Assembly (NCBI GenBank): GCA_034439975.1
Contig: JAWXBK010000138.1
Coordinates: 1-14,169, forward strand
Reading direction: 5' to 3'
Source: JAWXBK01 sp034439975
GTDB lineage: Bacteria > Pseudomonadota > Alphaproteobacteria > Dongiales > Dongiaceae
DNA: 14,169 nt
The position numbers and the translations under genes are program-made. Positions 1 through 8,553 of the stretch are shown here, in pieces. Under the pieces are notes generated by a model. The model was not told where the DNA came from, did not search any database, and saw only the letters and a list, made by a program, of their open reading frames with translations. The first letter of the stretch is position 1. The number at the start of each line of letters is the position of its first letter.

Positions 1-24
1 CGCGGCGGGCGATCGCCCGCCGCG
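1..24. repeat. Perfect 24-bp GC-rich palindrome downstream of kup
   Basis: The first 24 bases equal their own reverse complement (12+12), centred on GCGATCGC. It lies 82 bp beyond the kup stop codon, so it could fold in the kup transcript as a stem of about 10 bp with a 4-base loop and act as a terminator or mRNA-end stabiliser. A T-tract on the minus strand cannot be judged because the window ends there. Alternatively it is a protein-binding palindrome or the edge of a larger repeat. Confidence 0.6.
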
Positions 25-106
25 ATCCTAGCGGGCGCGATCATAATGCGCGTTGCCGCCGCTTGGCAGCGGATTCTTGACCCGTCCGCCTTGGGCCGAC
101 AGCGCC

Positions 107-2029
107 TCAGAGCGTGATCTGCGATCCGAGCTCGACCACGCGGTTCGGCGGCAAGCGGAAGAATTCGGTCGCCCCGAAGCCGTTGCGCGCCAAGGCGGCG
201 AAGAGCTGCTGGCGCCAGCGCGGCATTGCGCGGCCCGGGTTGAGCGCCACCCGCGCGAGGAAAAACGAGGTTTCCATCAAGTCGAACTCCAGCCCGTGCT
301 CGCGGCAGAGCTCGAGTGCGCGCGGCACGTTCGGCGTCTGCATGAAACCATAGGAAACGCGCACCCGGTAGAAACGCTTGCCGAGCTGCTCGACGGCGAT
401 GCGTTCCGCGGCCGGCACTTTCGGCACACCCTTTGTGCTCACCGTCAGCAGCACGACGCGCTCATGCAGCACCTTGTTGTGCTTCATATTGTGCAGCAAG
501 GCGCGCGGCACCTCGTCCGGGGTGCCGCTCATGTAGACGGCGGTACCGGGCACGCGCACCGGCCGTTCGGGGTTCAGATGCGCGACGAAGGTTTCGATCT
601 TCATGCCATCGGCGGCAATACGGCGGGCAAGCTCGGCGCGACCGCGACGCCAGGTCGTCATGGTCACATAGAGCAGCAAGGCGATGCAGAGCGGAAACCA
701 GCCGCCTTCGGGAATCTTGACGGCGTTGGCCACGAGGAAGACCGCATCGATCGCGAACAGCAGTCCGAGAATGCCGGCGATAGTGAGCGGCCCCCAATTC
801 CAGCAGCGGCGCGCGACGATCACCACCAGCATCGTCGTGATGACCATCGTTGCCGATACCGAGAGACCGTAGGCGGCGGCGAGCGCCGATGAGGAACCGA
901 AAGCGAGCACAACGGCGATCACCGCGATCAGCAATGCGTAATTCACCTGCGGCGAATAGATCTGGCCGATCTGATGCGCCGAGGTGTGACGGAATTCGAG
1001 CCGCGGCAGATAGCCGAGCTGGACCGCCTGTCGGGTAATAGAGAAGGCGCCGGAAATAACGGCCTGCGAGGCGATCACGGTGGCGGCCGAGGCGAGCGCG
1101 ACCAGCGGCAGACGCGACCATTCGGGCCCGAGCAGAAAGAACGGATTCGCAATCGCGTCCGGCTCGCGCAGCAGCAGCGCGCCCTGGCCAAAATAATTGA
1201 GCAGCAACGCCGGCATGACGACAACGAACCAGGCGAGCCGCATCGGCACACGGCCGAAATGGCCCATATCGGCATAAAGCGCCTCGGCGCCGGTGACGGC
1301 AAGGAACACGGCGGCAAGCACGACGAGACCGACCGTCGTGTGATGCGCGAGGAAGACGATGCCGTAGCGCGGATCGATCGCGGCCAGCACGGCGGGATTG
1401 CCGGCGATCTCGATCGCACCGAGCGTTCCCAAAACGGTAAACCAGAGCGCCATGATCGGGCCGAAGAAGGCGCCGACGCGGCCGGTGCCGCGCGACTGTG
1501 CGAGGAAGAGCGCAATCAGGATGGCGATCGTCACCGGCACGACAAGGACATGATAATCCGGCGCACTGACCGTCAGCCCTTCGACGGCGCTGAGTACGGA
1601 AATCGCCGGCGTCAGCAGACAATCGCCGTAGAACAGCGCCGCACCGGCGATGCTGAGCGCGACGACACCCGCGCCGAACCGGCGCGATAAAGTGGCGTCC
1701 TGCAGGATCAGTGCGCCGACCGCGAGGATGCCGCCTTCGCCGCGATTGTCCGCGCGTAACACGATGACGATGTACTTGACGGTGACGACCAGCAGCAGCG
1801 ACCAGAAGATCAGCGAGAGGAGGCCGAACACGCTGGTCTCCGACACCGGTGTGTCGGTCGCCCGCAGCGCTTCGCGCAGCGCGTAGAGCGGGCTGGTGCC
1901 GATGTCGCCGTAGACGATGCCGAGCGCACCGACGGCGAGGATCGGGAGACGTTGACGATGTGGCTCGACGTGGGTCGATGCGGACGGCGCGTCATCGTGA
2001 CGGCCGTCGTTCAGATCGGGGGATGTCAT
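107..2029 (-). CDS. kup: Kup-family low-affinity potassium transporter
   Basis: 640 aa, the usual Kup length. Members of the KUP/HAK/KT family are inner-membrane proteins that import K+, probably by H+ symport. The signature YGDIGTSPLYA lies at residues 40-50 and NRGEGG at 95-100. About twelve hydrophobic segments follow to around residue 455, for example 72-92, 118-138 and 158-177. A hydrophilic C-terminal cytoplasmic domain of roughly 170 residues closes the protein, beginning near MKIETFVAHLNPERPVRVPG. The first 28 residues are polar and poorly conserved. The ATG at 2029 is supported by a consensus -10 box about 30 bp upstream, although no good Shine-Dalgarno is seen. It appears to be a single-gene transcription unit separated from the upstream gene by a hairpin terminator. 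Nothing essential to the family seems missing. The family assignment is secure; the transport mechanism is from family knowledge. Confidence 0.97.
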   Translation of the reverse strand: MTSPDLNDGRHDDAPSASTHVEPHRQRLPILAVGALGIVYGDIGTSPLYALREALRATDTPVSETSVFGLLSLIFWSLLLVVTVKYIVIVLRADNRGEGGILAVGALILQDATLSRRFGAGVVALSIAGAALFYGDCLLTPAISVLSAVEGLTVSAPDYHVLVVPVTIAILIALFLAQSRGTGRVGAFFGPIMALWFTVLGTLGAIEIAGNPAVLAAIDPRYGIVFLAHHTTVGLVVLAAVFLAVTGAEALYADMGHFGRVPMRLAWFVVVMPALLLNYFGQGALLLREPDAIANPFFLLGPEWSRLPLVALASAATVIASQAVISGAFSITRQAVQLGYLPRLEFRHTSAHQIGQIYSPQVNYALLIAVIAVVLAFGSSSALAAAYGLSVSATMVITTMLVVIVARRCWNWGPLTIAGILGLLFAIDAVFLVANAVKIPEGGWFPLCIALLLYVTMTTWRRGRAELARRIAADGMKIETFVAHLNPERPVRVPGTAVYMSGTPDEVPRALLHNMKHNKVLHERVVLLTVSTKGVPKVPAAERIAVEQLGKRFYRVRVSYGFMQTPNVPRALELCREHGLEFDLMETSFFLARVALNPGRAMPRWRQQLFAALARNGFGATEFFRLPPNRVVELGSQITL

Positions 2030-2059
2030 GTATCGGGTGCGTATCGCCGCGGAAGCGCC

Positions 2060-2065
2060 ATTATA
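2060..2065 (-). promoter_or_regulatory. Consensus -10 box for kup
   Basis: Read on the minus strand this is TATAAT, 30 bp before the kup ATG. It lies in a locally AT-rich stretch (2080-2125) that stands out from the GC-rich surroundings. No good -35 is present at 16-18 bp spacing (the hexamer there is ATTTTG or TTTTGC), while TTGCGC occurs at a short 14-bp spacing. A transcript starting about 7 bp downstream would have a leader of roughly 24 nt. Confidence 0.5.
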
Positions 2066-2117
2066 GCGGTTTTGCTGCAGCGCAAAATTGAATCTTTTAA
2101 TTCTTTGATTTCAAATG

Positions 2118-2151
2118 AAAAAACGTTGCTGCACCGCGACTTTCGCGGTGC
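2118..2151 (-). terminator. Rho-independent-type terminator after the SirB1-like gene
   Basis: GCACCGCGA and TCGCGGTGC form a perfect 9-bp stem with a 3-base loop at 2131-2151, 20 bp beyond the stop codon of the minus-strand SirB1-like gene. On the minus strand the stem is followed after 7 nt by six T residues (2118-2123). The T-run sits a little far from the stem, so efficiency is uncertain, but the position between two co-oriented genes fits a terminator that insulates kup. Confidence 0.65.
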
Positions 2152-2171
2152 CGTGGCGGCCTTCGCAACGC

Positions 2172-3011
2172 TCAGTTCAGACGGTTCTTCACGTCCTGCA
2201 GAATGCGCGCGGACTGATGCTTGTAGCTGTCGCGCGTCTCGAGCGCGATATGCCGCTCCAAAGCCTCGGCGGCACGCTGCAGATTTTCCAGGCGAAGCTG
2301 GATCATCGCCGAATCGCGCCATAACTCCGCGCGCTCGGGTGCAAGCGTCGTCATGCGCTCGACGGCGCGGCCGGCTTTTTCAAGCTCGCCCATGCGGATG
2401 TTGCGGATCTTCAGATTGTTTTGCAGCCGCAACAGAATATCGATGTTGCTGACGCGCTCGAAATAGTCGGGTGTGAGTTCGGCCTCGCTGCCGGCGGCAG
2501 CCTTGATCAGCACGCGCAGATCGGCGGCCGCGCAGATTTTTCCTTCCGCAAATGGATCGACGATCGCGCGCTCGCCCTCGCGATCGAGTCGCACAAGGAA
2601 ATGACCGGGAAAGGCGATGCCCTCGACATCCCAGCCCTGATTGCGACCGCACTGGATGAACAGAATGCCGAGCGCAACCGGCAGGCCACGTCGGCGGTCG
2701 ATGACGCGCATCAGATTGGCGTTCTGCAGATCGTCGTAGGTCGCCTCGTCGCCGCGATAGCCTTCCTGCTCATAGAGCACGGCATTCAGCGACGCGATGC
2801 GACCCTCCAGCGTGTCCGCGGTGCCGGCTGCGGCGAAGCGGTCGGCGGTGTCGCGCGTCATGACGGCAAGATGATCGCGATAGCGATCGAGCGCGACACC
2901 GGGCCGGTCGAAACTGGCGAGCGACAAAGCGGTATCGGCCAAATCGATATCCCGATCGGGCAGCGCTGCCGCCTTCGCAAGCGCCGTCATGGCGGCTTCC
3001 TGGTCGGTCAT
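2172..3011 (-). CDS. SirB1 family protein: transglutaminase-like plus TPR domain
   Basis: 279 aa, cytoplasmic (no signal peptide or membrane segment). Residues 40-190 match the SirB1 N-terminal, transglutaminase-like fold. It carries the family landmarks DRRRGLPVALGILFI (105-119), AFPGHFLVR (133-141, with the conserved His137) and DPF (152-154). Residues 190-265 are helical and TPR-like (LLRLQNNLKIRNIRMGELEKA, then the ELWRDSAMIQLRLENLQRAA segment), as is usual in this family. No catalytic Cys is obvious in the RRGLPVAL segment, so protease or transglutaminase activity should not be assumed. The biochemical function of the family is not established. Its ATG overlaps the TGA of the upstream BON lipoprotein gene by 4 nt (3008-3011), implying translational coupling. 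A second in-frame Met at residue 8 (2990) is an alternative start. Confidence 0.85.
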   Translation of the reverse strand: MTDQEAAMTALAKAAALPDRDIDLADTALSLASFDRPGVALDRYRDHLAVMTRDTADRFAAAGTADTLEGRIASLNAVLYEQEGYRGDEATYDDLQNANLMRVIDRRRGLPVALGILFIQCGRNQGWDVEGIAFPGHFLVRLDREGERAIVDPFAEGKICAAADLRVLIKAAAGSEAELTPDYFERVSNIDILLRLQNNLKIRNIRMGELEKAGRAVERMTTLAPERAELWRDSAMIQLRLENLQRAAEALERHIALETRDSYKHQSARILQDVKNRLN

Positions 3012-3646
3012 TCGGCGCTGGCGGCCTGGGTCTTGATGCGGACGTAGCTCACGATTCGGCGAACATACTGAACGTCGCGCGCATGGTCGATAACGCGGTT
3101 GAGCTCGTCCTCGTTCTGCGCGATCCCGATCAGATACACGACCCCGTCGACCGATTCGACGCTGTAATTGATCGACCGGATTTCGCCGTCCAGCAGCAGC
3201 TTGCCGTCGATCTTCTTGATGATCCAGAAATCGCGCCAGCCGTTCGGATCGGCGCCGGTCACCGTCATTTCGTTGATCACTTCGGCAACACCATCCGGCT
3301 GCCAGGCGATCTTGACCGCTTCCATGCGCGATTCCGGCGTTTCGACTTCGCCGCTCAGCAACACGCGACCTTCATGCACCTGAAGTTTGACCGCGCTGAA
3401 CAGATCGCCGTCCTGATCGAGCAGCCGGCGGTTGATGTCGAGATACAGAGCGTCGTCGGAGACCGAGGTCGTGAAGCCACGTTCTTCGGTCGCCTTGGTC
3501 GCCGCACTGGCGGCAACGCCGATCGCGATCCCGGGCAGGGTGCAGCCGGCGAGGGTCAAAGGGCCGGCGACGGCCAAAGCGGCCGCGACGACACAGGCGA
3601 AATGCGGCCGGTGCCAATGCCGGCATACTGCGAGGGCGAGCCCCAT
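3008..3646 (-). CDS. dolP: DolP/YraP-like outer-membrane lipoprotein with two BON domains
   Basis: 212 aa. The N-terminus is a lipoprotein signal peptide: basic start, hydrophobic core AAALAVAGPL, then lipobox LAGC with the acylated Cys at 35. Two BON (phospholipid-binding) domains follow. The first is around residues 62-128 (LYLDINRRLLDQDG, VHEGRVLLSGEV, and the INEMTV end); the second is around 135-203 (IKKIDGKLLLDGEIRS, VESVDGVVYLIGIA, VRRIVSYV). E. coli DolP (YraP) has this architecture, binds anionic phospholipids and helps keep the outer membrane intact. Proximity to yraN and rsmI, and the LpoA-like gene beyond them, matches the E. coli yra cluster and supports orthology. The predicted mature protein would be anchored in the periplasmic leaflet of the outer membrane. 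The symbol is assigned by synteny and domain layout rather than by alignment. Confidence 0.82.
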   Translation of the reverse strand: MGLALAVCRHWHRPHFACVVAAALAVAGPLTLAGCTLPGIAIGVAASAATKATEERGFTTSVSDDALYLDINRRLLDQDGDLFSAVKLQVHEGRVLLSGEVETPESRMEAVKIAWQPDGVAEVINEMTVTGADPNGWRDFWIIKKIDGKLLLDGEIRSINYSVESVDGVVYLIGIAQNEDELNRVIDHARDVQYVRRIVSYVRIKTQAASAE

Positions 3647-3693
3647 TAACTCAGCCGATCTGCCCGCTGACGAATCGAGAACCGCATTCTACC

Positions 3694-3731
3694 GCAGATT
3701 CGCCTCAACCGGGCAGATTTACCTCAACTGG
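3694..3731. repeat. Two head-to-tail copies of a 19-bp unit
   Basis: GCAGATTCGCCTCAACCGG (3694-3712) is followed immediately by GCAGATTTACCTCAACTGG (3713-3731): 16 of 19 positions are identical and all three differences are transitions. The unit lies in the 98-bp gap between the yraN stop and the dolP-like start, 48-85 bp upstream of the latter on the minus strand. It could be an operator with two sites nearly two helical turns apart, or a simple duplication. Confidence 0.7.
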
Positions 3732-3745
3732 TATGTGCAGCCTGC

Positions 3746-4188
3746 TCAGCAATCTTCCAGATGCAGCGGTAGTCGGCCCGGAACGACGAGAACGACATCG
3801 AAGCGGATGCGGTCCTGCGCCCGCTCGGGATGGCGCGCGAGAAACCAGCCGAGCGCGGCCAGAATGCGTTGGCGCTGGCGGGGCGAGATCGATTCGGCGG
3901 CGAGCGTCCGGTCGGGCCGCGCCTTCACCTCGACGATGGCGAGCGTACGACCCCGCTTCGCGACCAGGTCGATCTCGCCGACCGGACAGCGCAGGTCGCG
4001 GGCAAGGATGCGATAGCCCTTGAGCCGCAGGAACCAGGCGGCGAGCCACTCGCCGCGCTGTCCGCGCCCCTGGCTGTGCTGACGTTTGCGGCGCTGTTCG
4101 TCAGCCGCGTCGAATGAGCGACCGCGATTGTCCCGGCGGCCCGGCACAGACGACCCGACCCGCCGCGTCTGGATCCGGTCGCGGCCGG

Positions 4189-4192
<4 letters not shown>
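3746..4192 (-). CDS. yraN: YraN family (UPF0102) endonuclease-fold protein
   Basis: 148 aa. The family core runs from about residue 44 to 146: RGEWLAAWFLRLKGYRILARD (46-66), then GEIDLVA (72-78) and VEVKAR (87-92). The acidic and Lys residues of these motifs (Glu73, Asp75, Glu88, Lys90) match the PD-(D/E)xK nuclease-like arrangement known for this family. The substrate is not established. The first 40 residues are Arg-rich and outside the conserved core, so a later start is possible, although no in-frame ATG follows before the core. The ATG overlaps the rsmI stop by 4 nt (ATGA, 4189-4192), which supports this start and indicates translational coupling. The rsmI-yraN pair is conserved in many Proteobacteria. 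Confidence 0.92.
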
Positions 4193-5202
<1,010 letters not shown>

Positions 5203-6498
5203 CGCTGAACCGGACGGGCACGGGATGGCTCAGGGCCGCCCCGTCGGCCGTCACGCTTTCCATGCTGCTGGTTGTCGCCGCCTTTGCGCTGGGCGCCTGT
5301 CAGCAGAGGGTATCGCCGGCCGCGCCGCCGCAGCAAGCGACGCCGCCCGTGACGCCCCCTGTAACCGCAACCCCGACGCCGACCCCGATCCCGGCACCCG
5401 TACCGACCGCGCAGGCACCGATCGTGACCGGCGACGGGCGCGTGCATGTCGCTCTTCTGTTGCCGCTGTCGGGCCAGCATGCGGCGCTCGGTCAATCCAT
5501 GCAGTACGCGGCCGAACTCGCGCTGTTCGATTCCGGCAACGACCAGTTCGCGCTCGTGGTGCGCGATACCGAGACCGCGGGCGGTGCTGGCATGGCGGCA
5601 CAACAGGCGATCGCCGAGGGCGCGCAACTTATTCTCGGACCTTTGTTCGCGAACCAGGTCGGTCAGGTTGCGCCCATCGCGCGCCAGGCTGGCGTGTCGG
5701 TCATCAGTTTCTCGACCGATCGCAGCGTCGCGGGACCCGATGTCTATGTGATGGGCATTCTGCCGGAATTGCAGATCGAGCGCGTCGTCACTTATGCGTC
5801 TTCGCAAGGCCTGCAGCGCTACGCGGCCTTGGTGCCGAATTCGACCTACGGCCGCAATGTCGTGCAGGCGCTCAATCTCGCGACCGGCGGCGGCGCGGGC
5901 ACGGTCTCCAGTGTCGAGTATTACGACACCGGCACGACCGACCTCGCGCCTTATGTGCAGCGAATTGCCGGCGCCAGCGACAGCTACGATGCGCTGCTGA
6001 TACCCGAAGCGGGCGATCGGTTGCGGCTGATTGCACCGCTCTTGCCGTTCTACAATATCGATCCGGGGACGGTCCGGATTCTCGGCTCGACCTTGTGGGA
6101 CGATACGCGGCTCGGTTCCGAACCCGGAATCGCCGGCGCATGGTTTGCGGCGCCGCCGCGGGAAAGCTGGCAGCGTTTCGAATCGCGCTATCGCCAGCTC
6201 TATGGCGAATCGCCGAAGCGCCTTGCGAGTCTCGCTTACGATGCGACCGCGCTCGCCGCGGCGCTTGCGCGCGGTGCCGGGCCCGAAGCGGCTGCCGCCG
6301 GCGTCTTTTACGATCGCGCCGCGATCACCCAGATCGACGGATTCGCCGGCATCGACGGCATTTTCCGCTTCCAGCAGGACGGTTCGGTGCAGCGCGGACT
6401 GGCGGTGATGGAACTGCAATATGGCGGCATCGTCACCAAGGACGCCGCACCGGCGCGCTTCGAGGACGCGATCTATTAGCGCCTCGTCCGACCGACGC

Positions 6499-7209
6499 AT
6501 GAAGGACGACTGGATCGACGCCGCGTTCGCGGCGGCGTGGGACGCATCGCCGCTTGCCGGAAGCCCCGCGCGCCCGTTCATGATCGCGCTGGTGATCGCC
6601 GTCCTGCAGCGTCTGGCTGTGCGCGATCGCGCGGTTGCGATCCTCGAGATCGGTTCGGGTTCCGGGCTGGTCACGGATCGCATGCTGGATGCGATTTCCT
6701 CGGCACAGGTCGATGGCGTCGATTTTTCGCAGCCGATGATGACGCAGGCCGCCCAACGTCTTCGGCGCCACGGCGCCCGATTTCGCCAACTTTCGATGGA
6801 TCTGACGTCGTTCGATGCCGGGATGCTGAGCGGCAAACGCTACGATGCGATCGTGATCCTGCAGGTGCTGCACGAACTGCCGCGCGCAAGCAAGATGCAG
6901 GTGCTGACGCAGCTCCGCCCGCATCTCGCAGCCGGCGGCATCCTGCTATATGGCGAACGTCTGCGCGCGAAACACGATCTGTTCGCACTGCCGCATGAGG
7001 CAGTCTGGAACGCACTCTGCGAATGGACGCCGGACGTGCGACAACCGCCTTATGCCGAGCGCGTCGCGCGCATTCTCTCGAAAGAGGATTTCACCGTCAC
7101 TTTGGCGGAGGAATTTGCCGCACTCTCGGAAGCCAGCTATGTCGCGGAACCGCTCGTCGTGCTCGGCGACCGGTGCCTCATTGCCGCGGTACCAGCCATG
7201 CGCGATTAG
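6499..7209 (+). CDS. Class I SAM-dependent methyltransferase, substrate unknown
   Basis: 236 aa, soluble. The Rossmann-fold motifs are in order: motif I ILEIGSGSG (48-56), the acidic residue at the end of strand 2 in VDGVDFS (71-77), motif post-II near FRQLSMDLTSF (95-105), motif IV YDAIVILQVLHEL (115-127), and GGILLYGE (146-153). The C-terminal third is not diagnostic of a substrate class. The overall pattern resembles small-molecule methyltransferases rather than rRNA or protein methylases, but this is inference. The ATG at 6499 lies 19 bp after the lipoprotein stop, suggesting co-transcription. No clear ribosome binding site precedes it. An in-frame ATG at 6421 would overlap the lipoprotein gene by 59 bp and adds only a low-complexity, Arg/Ser-rich segment, so it was not used. 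Confidence 0.85.
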   Translation: MKDDWIDAAFAAAWDASPLAGSPARPFMIALVIAVLQRLAVRDRAVAILEIGSGSGLVTDRMLDAISSAQVDGVDFSQPMMTQAAQRLRRHGARFRQLSMDLTSFDAGMLSGKRYDAIVILQVLHELPRASKMQVLTQLRPHLAAGGILLYGERLRAKHDLFALPHEAVWNALCEWTPDVRQPPYAERVARILSKEDFTVTLAEEFAALSEASYVAEPLVVLGDRCLIAAVPAMRD

Positions 7210-7238
7210 CAACGGGACCGTCGCGCGCGGTCGCGCGA

Positions 7239-8165
7239 TCACGCCGCCGCGACCTCGCGATGCAGGGCCGCTGCCTCCTCGAGCAGCCAGTCGCGAAACC
7301 AGACGATCTTCGGCAGTTCCGCGTTCTTTTCCGGCGCGATGACGAAATAGCCGAAATCGACCGGCATCACGAATTCGAACGGTTTGACGAGGCGACCGGC
7401 AGCGAGATCGGCGCCGGCCAATGTCGTGTTGCCGAGCGCGACGCCATGCCCCTCGATCGCCGCCTGCAAGGTCATCGTCTCGGGAAAGAATTTCGGTCCC
7501 GCCGTCGGATCGATGTCGGTGACGCCGGCCGCGCGCAGCCACATGCGCCAGTCCGGCTCGCTGTCGTCTTTCAGATCCCAGTCGGAATGCAGGAGCGTGT
7601 GCCATTTGAGATCGGCCGGCCGCTTCAGCGCATGCGGTCCCTCGAGCAGCGTCGGCGAGCAGACCGGAAAGATGTCGCCATAGAACAGCCGGTCCTGGCG
7701 CAGACCCGGATAGCCGCCTTTGCCGTAGCGGATGCCCATGTCGATGTTCTCGAGTTCGAAATCGACGAGATAATCGGCGGCATCGATCCGCACCTCGATC
7801 TCAGGATGGCGCTTGCGGAAGCGATCGAGTCGCGGCACCAGCCATTTGCCGGCGAACGAGGTTGTCGATGTGACAGTGAGGATCTTGTCGTCGCGGCGGC
7901 GCGCGACCCGGTCCATGGCGGTCGACAGCCGGTCGAAGGCGGCCCGCACGTCCGGCAGGGCAAGCTGGCCGGCATCGGTCAGCAGCACCTGGCGGTTCAG
8001 CCGGCGGAACAGTTTGACCCCGAGATACTCCTCGAGCCGCTTCACCTGATGGCTGACGGCGGCCGGGGTCACGGCCAGCTCCTCCGCGGCGTCGGCGAAG
8101 CTCAAATGCCGGGCGGCGGCCTCGAAGGCGCGCAAGCTGCTCAAGGGCGGAAGGCGGCGTTTCAT
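7239..8165 (-). CDS. LysR-family transcriptional regulator, GcvA-like
   Basis: 308 aa. The N-terminal winged helix-turn-helix is typical of LysR regulators, with LRAFEAAARHLSFADAAEEL (11-30), the recognition segment TPAAVSHQVKRLEEYLGVKL (33-52) and the wing FRRLNRQVLLTDAG (53-66). The effector domain (about 92-300) opens with LTVTSTTSFAGKWLVPRLDR, the pattern seen in the GcvA subgroup. That subgroup includes regulators of glycine cleavage and many beta-lactamase-type activators. No gcv operon is in the window, so the target is unknown. It faces the plus-strand small gene across a 157-bp AT-rich region and converges with the methyltransferase gene, with 29 bp between their stop codons. Autoregulation is likely from family behaviour, and a T-N11-A type box lies just upstream of its start. 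Confidence 0.93.
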   Translation of the reverse strand: MKRRLPPLSSLRAFEAAARHLSFADAAEELAVTPAAVSHQVKRLEEYLGVKLFRRLNRQVLLTDAGQLALPDVRAAFDRLSTAMDRVARRRDDKILTVTSTTSFAGKWLVPRLDRFRKRHPEIEVRIDAADYLVDFELENIDMGIRYGKGGYPGLRQDRLFYGDIFPVCSPTLLEGPHALKRPADLKWHTLLHSDWDLKDDSEPDWRMWLRAAGVTDIDPTAGPKFFPETMTLQAAIEGHGVALGNTTLAGADLAAGRLVKPFEFVMPVDFGYFVIAPEKNAELPKIVWFRDWLLEEAAALHREVAAA

Positions 8166-8174
8166 GGGTTCACA

Positions 8175-8187
8175 TTAATTAAAGTAA
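8175..8187. promoter_or_regulatory. Candidate LysR-type T-N11-A operator
   Basis: TTA-N7-TAA, extended to ATTA-N7-TAAT at 8174-8188, lies 10 bp upstream of the lysR start codon. LysR regulators commonly bind dyads of the T-N11-A form near their own promoter. The region is AT-rich, so a chance match is possible. Confidence 0.4.
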
Positions 8188-8200
8188 TCTGTATGGATAG

Positions 8201-8230
8201 TTAATATCGTTTGTTGGTGGCCTATTTCAA
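8201..8230 (-). promoter_or_regulatory. Putative sigma-70-type promoter for the lysR gene
   Basis: On the minus strand TTGAAA (8225-8230) and TATTAA (8201-8206) are separated by 18 bp, in an AT-rich region. Transcription would start near 8194, about 29 bp before the ATG, placing the T-N11-A box immediately downstream of the start point. This would suit autorepression. Confidence 0.5.
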
Positions 8231-8322
8231 GCCTATTTTAGAGATGTCGCCAAGGCACCGGTTAAGAATTGTTACGGTTTTACCGCGGCCCCGGGCGAAA
8301 GAAAATGATAAGGAGAGCAGAG

Positions 8323-8511
8323 ATGATCCGGTTTTTTGATGGCTTGCTGGCCGTTTACGGTTCCAGCGCGGCTCCGAAAGCGGTGAACGAGAACCGTCGG
8401 GATCGCGGGGACATGTGGCTCAGCGTCGCCGCCTACCGGGCGATCGACGCGCTGGGTCGGGTCCGCGGGAATGGTCGGGCCAACGACAACCACGCCGCCA
8501 ACGCGGCCTGA
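8323..8511 (+). CDS. Small hypothetical protein, 62 aa
   Basis: I do not recognise this protein. The ATG at 8323 is preceded by AAGGAG at 8310-8315 with a 7-nt spacer, one of the best ribosome binding sites in the window. The reading frame extends upstream to 8269, but the ribosome site favours the short form. The product starts with a short amphipathic or hydrophobic segment (IRFFDGLLAVYG), then a charged stretch (NENRRDRGDMW), a helical segment (LSVAAYRAIDALGRV) and a Gly/Asn/Ala-rich tail ending NDNHAANAA. No signal peptide, Cys cluster or known motif is seen. It is divergent from the LysR gene and convergent with hemW (27 bp between stops), so it could be a LysR target. The good ribosome site and codon use argue that it is real; the function is unknown. 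Confidence 0.6.
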   Translation: MIRFFDGLLAVYGSSAAPKAVNENRRDRGDMWLSVAAYRAIDALGRVRGNGRANDNHAANAA

Positions 8512-8521
8512 CCCGACAATA

Positions 8522-8553
8522 TCTAACCGAGCAGACGTTTAACCGAGCAGACG
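8522..8553. repeat. 16-bp tandem duplication across the hemW stop codon
   Basis: Two adjacent 16-bp units (8522-8537 and 8538-8553) differ at one position. On the minus strand each reads CGTCTGCTCGGTTA followed by AA or GA, so the last codons of hemW plus its TAA stop are repeated just after the gene with a TAG in place of TAA. This looks like a slippage duplication. Confidence 0.8.

Noticed and set aside
28..106. Minus-strand open stretch after kup ending in a TAG at 28-30 (ending GGNAHYDRAR)
   Set aside because: No start codon or ribosome site found within reach, and it runs back into the kup coding region out of frame; too little to call a gene or remnant.
53..1690. Plus-strand open frames antisense to kup (53-892 and 974-1690)
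   Set aside because: Polar, His/Arg-rich shadows of a membrane protein gene; no motif or ribosome site.
7216..7232. Hairpin GACCG-N7-CGGTC between the methyltransferase and LysR stops as a bidirectional terminator
   Set aside because: The stem is only 5 bp and there is no T-tract in either direction.
7023..8204. 393-codon open frame on plus, antisense to the LysR gene
   Set aside because: The LysR helix-turn-helix and effector domain are clear on minus; the plus frame has no recognisable motif.
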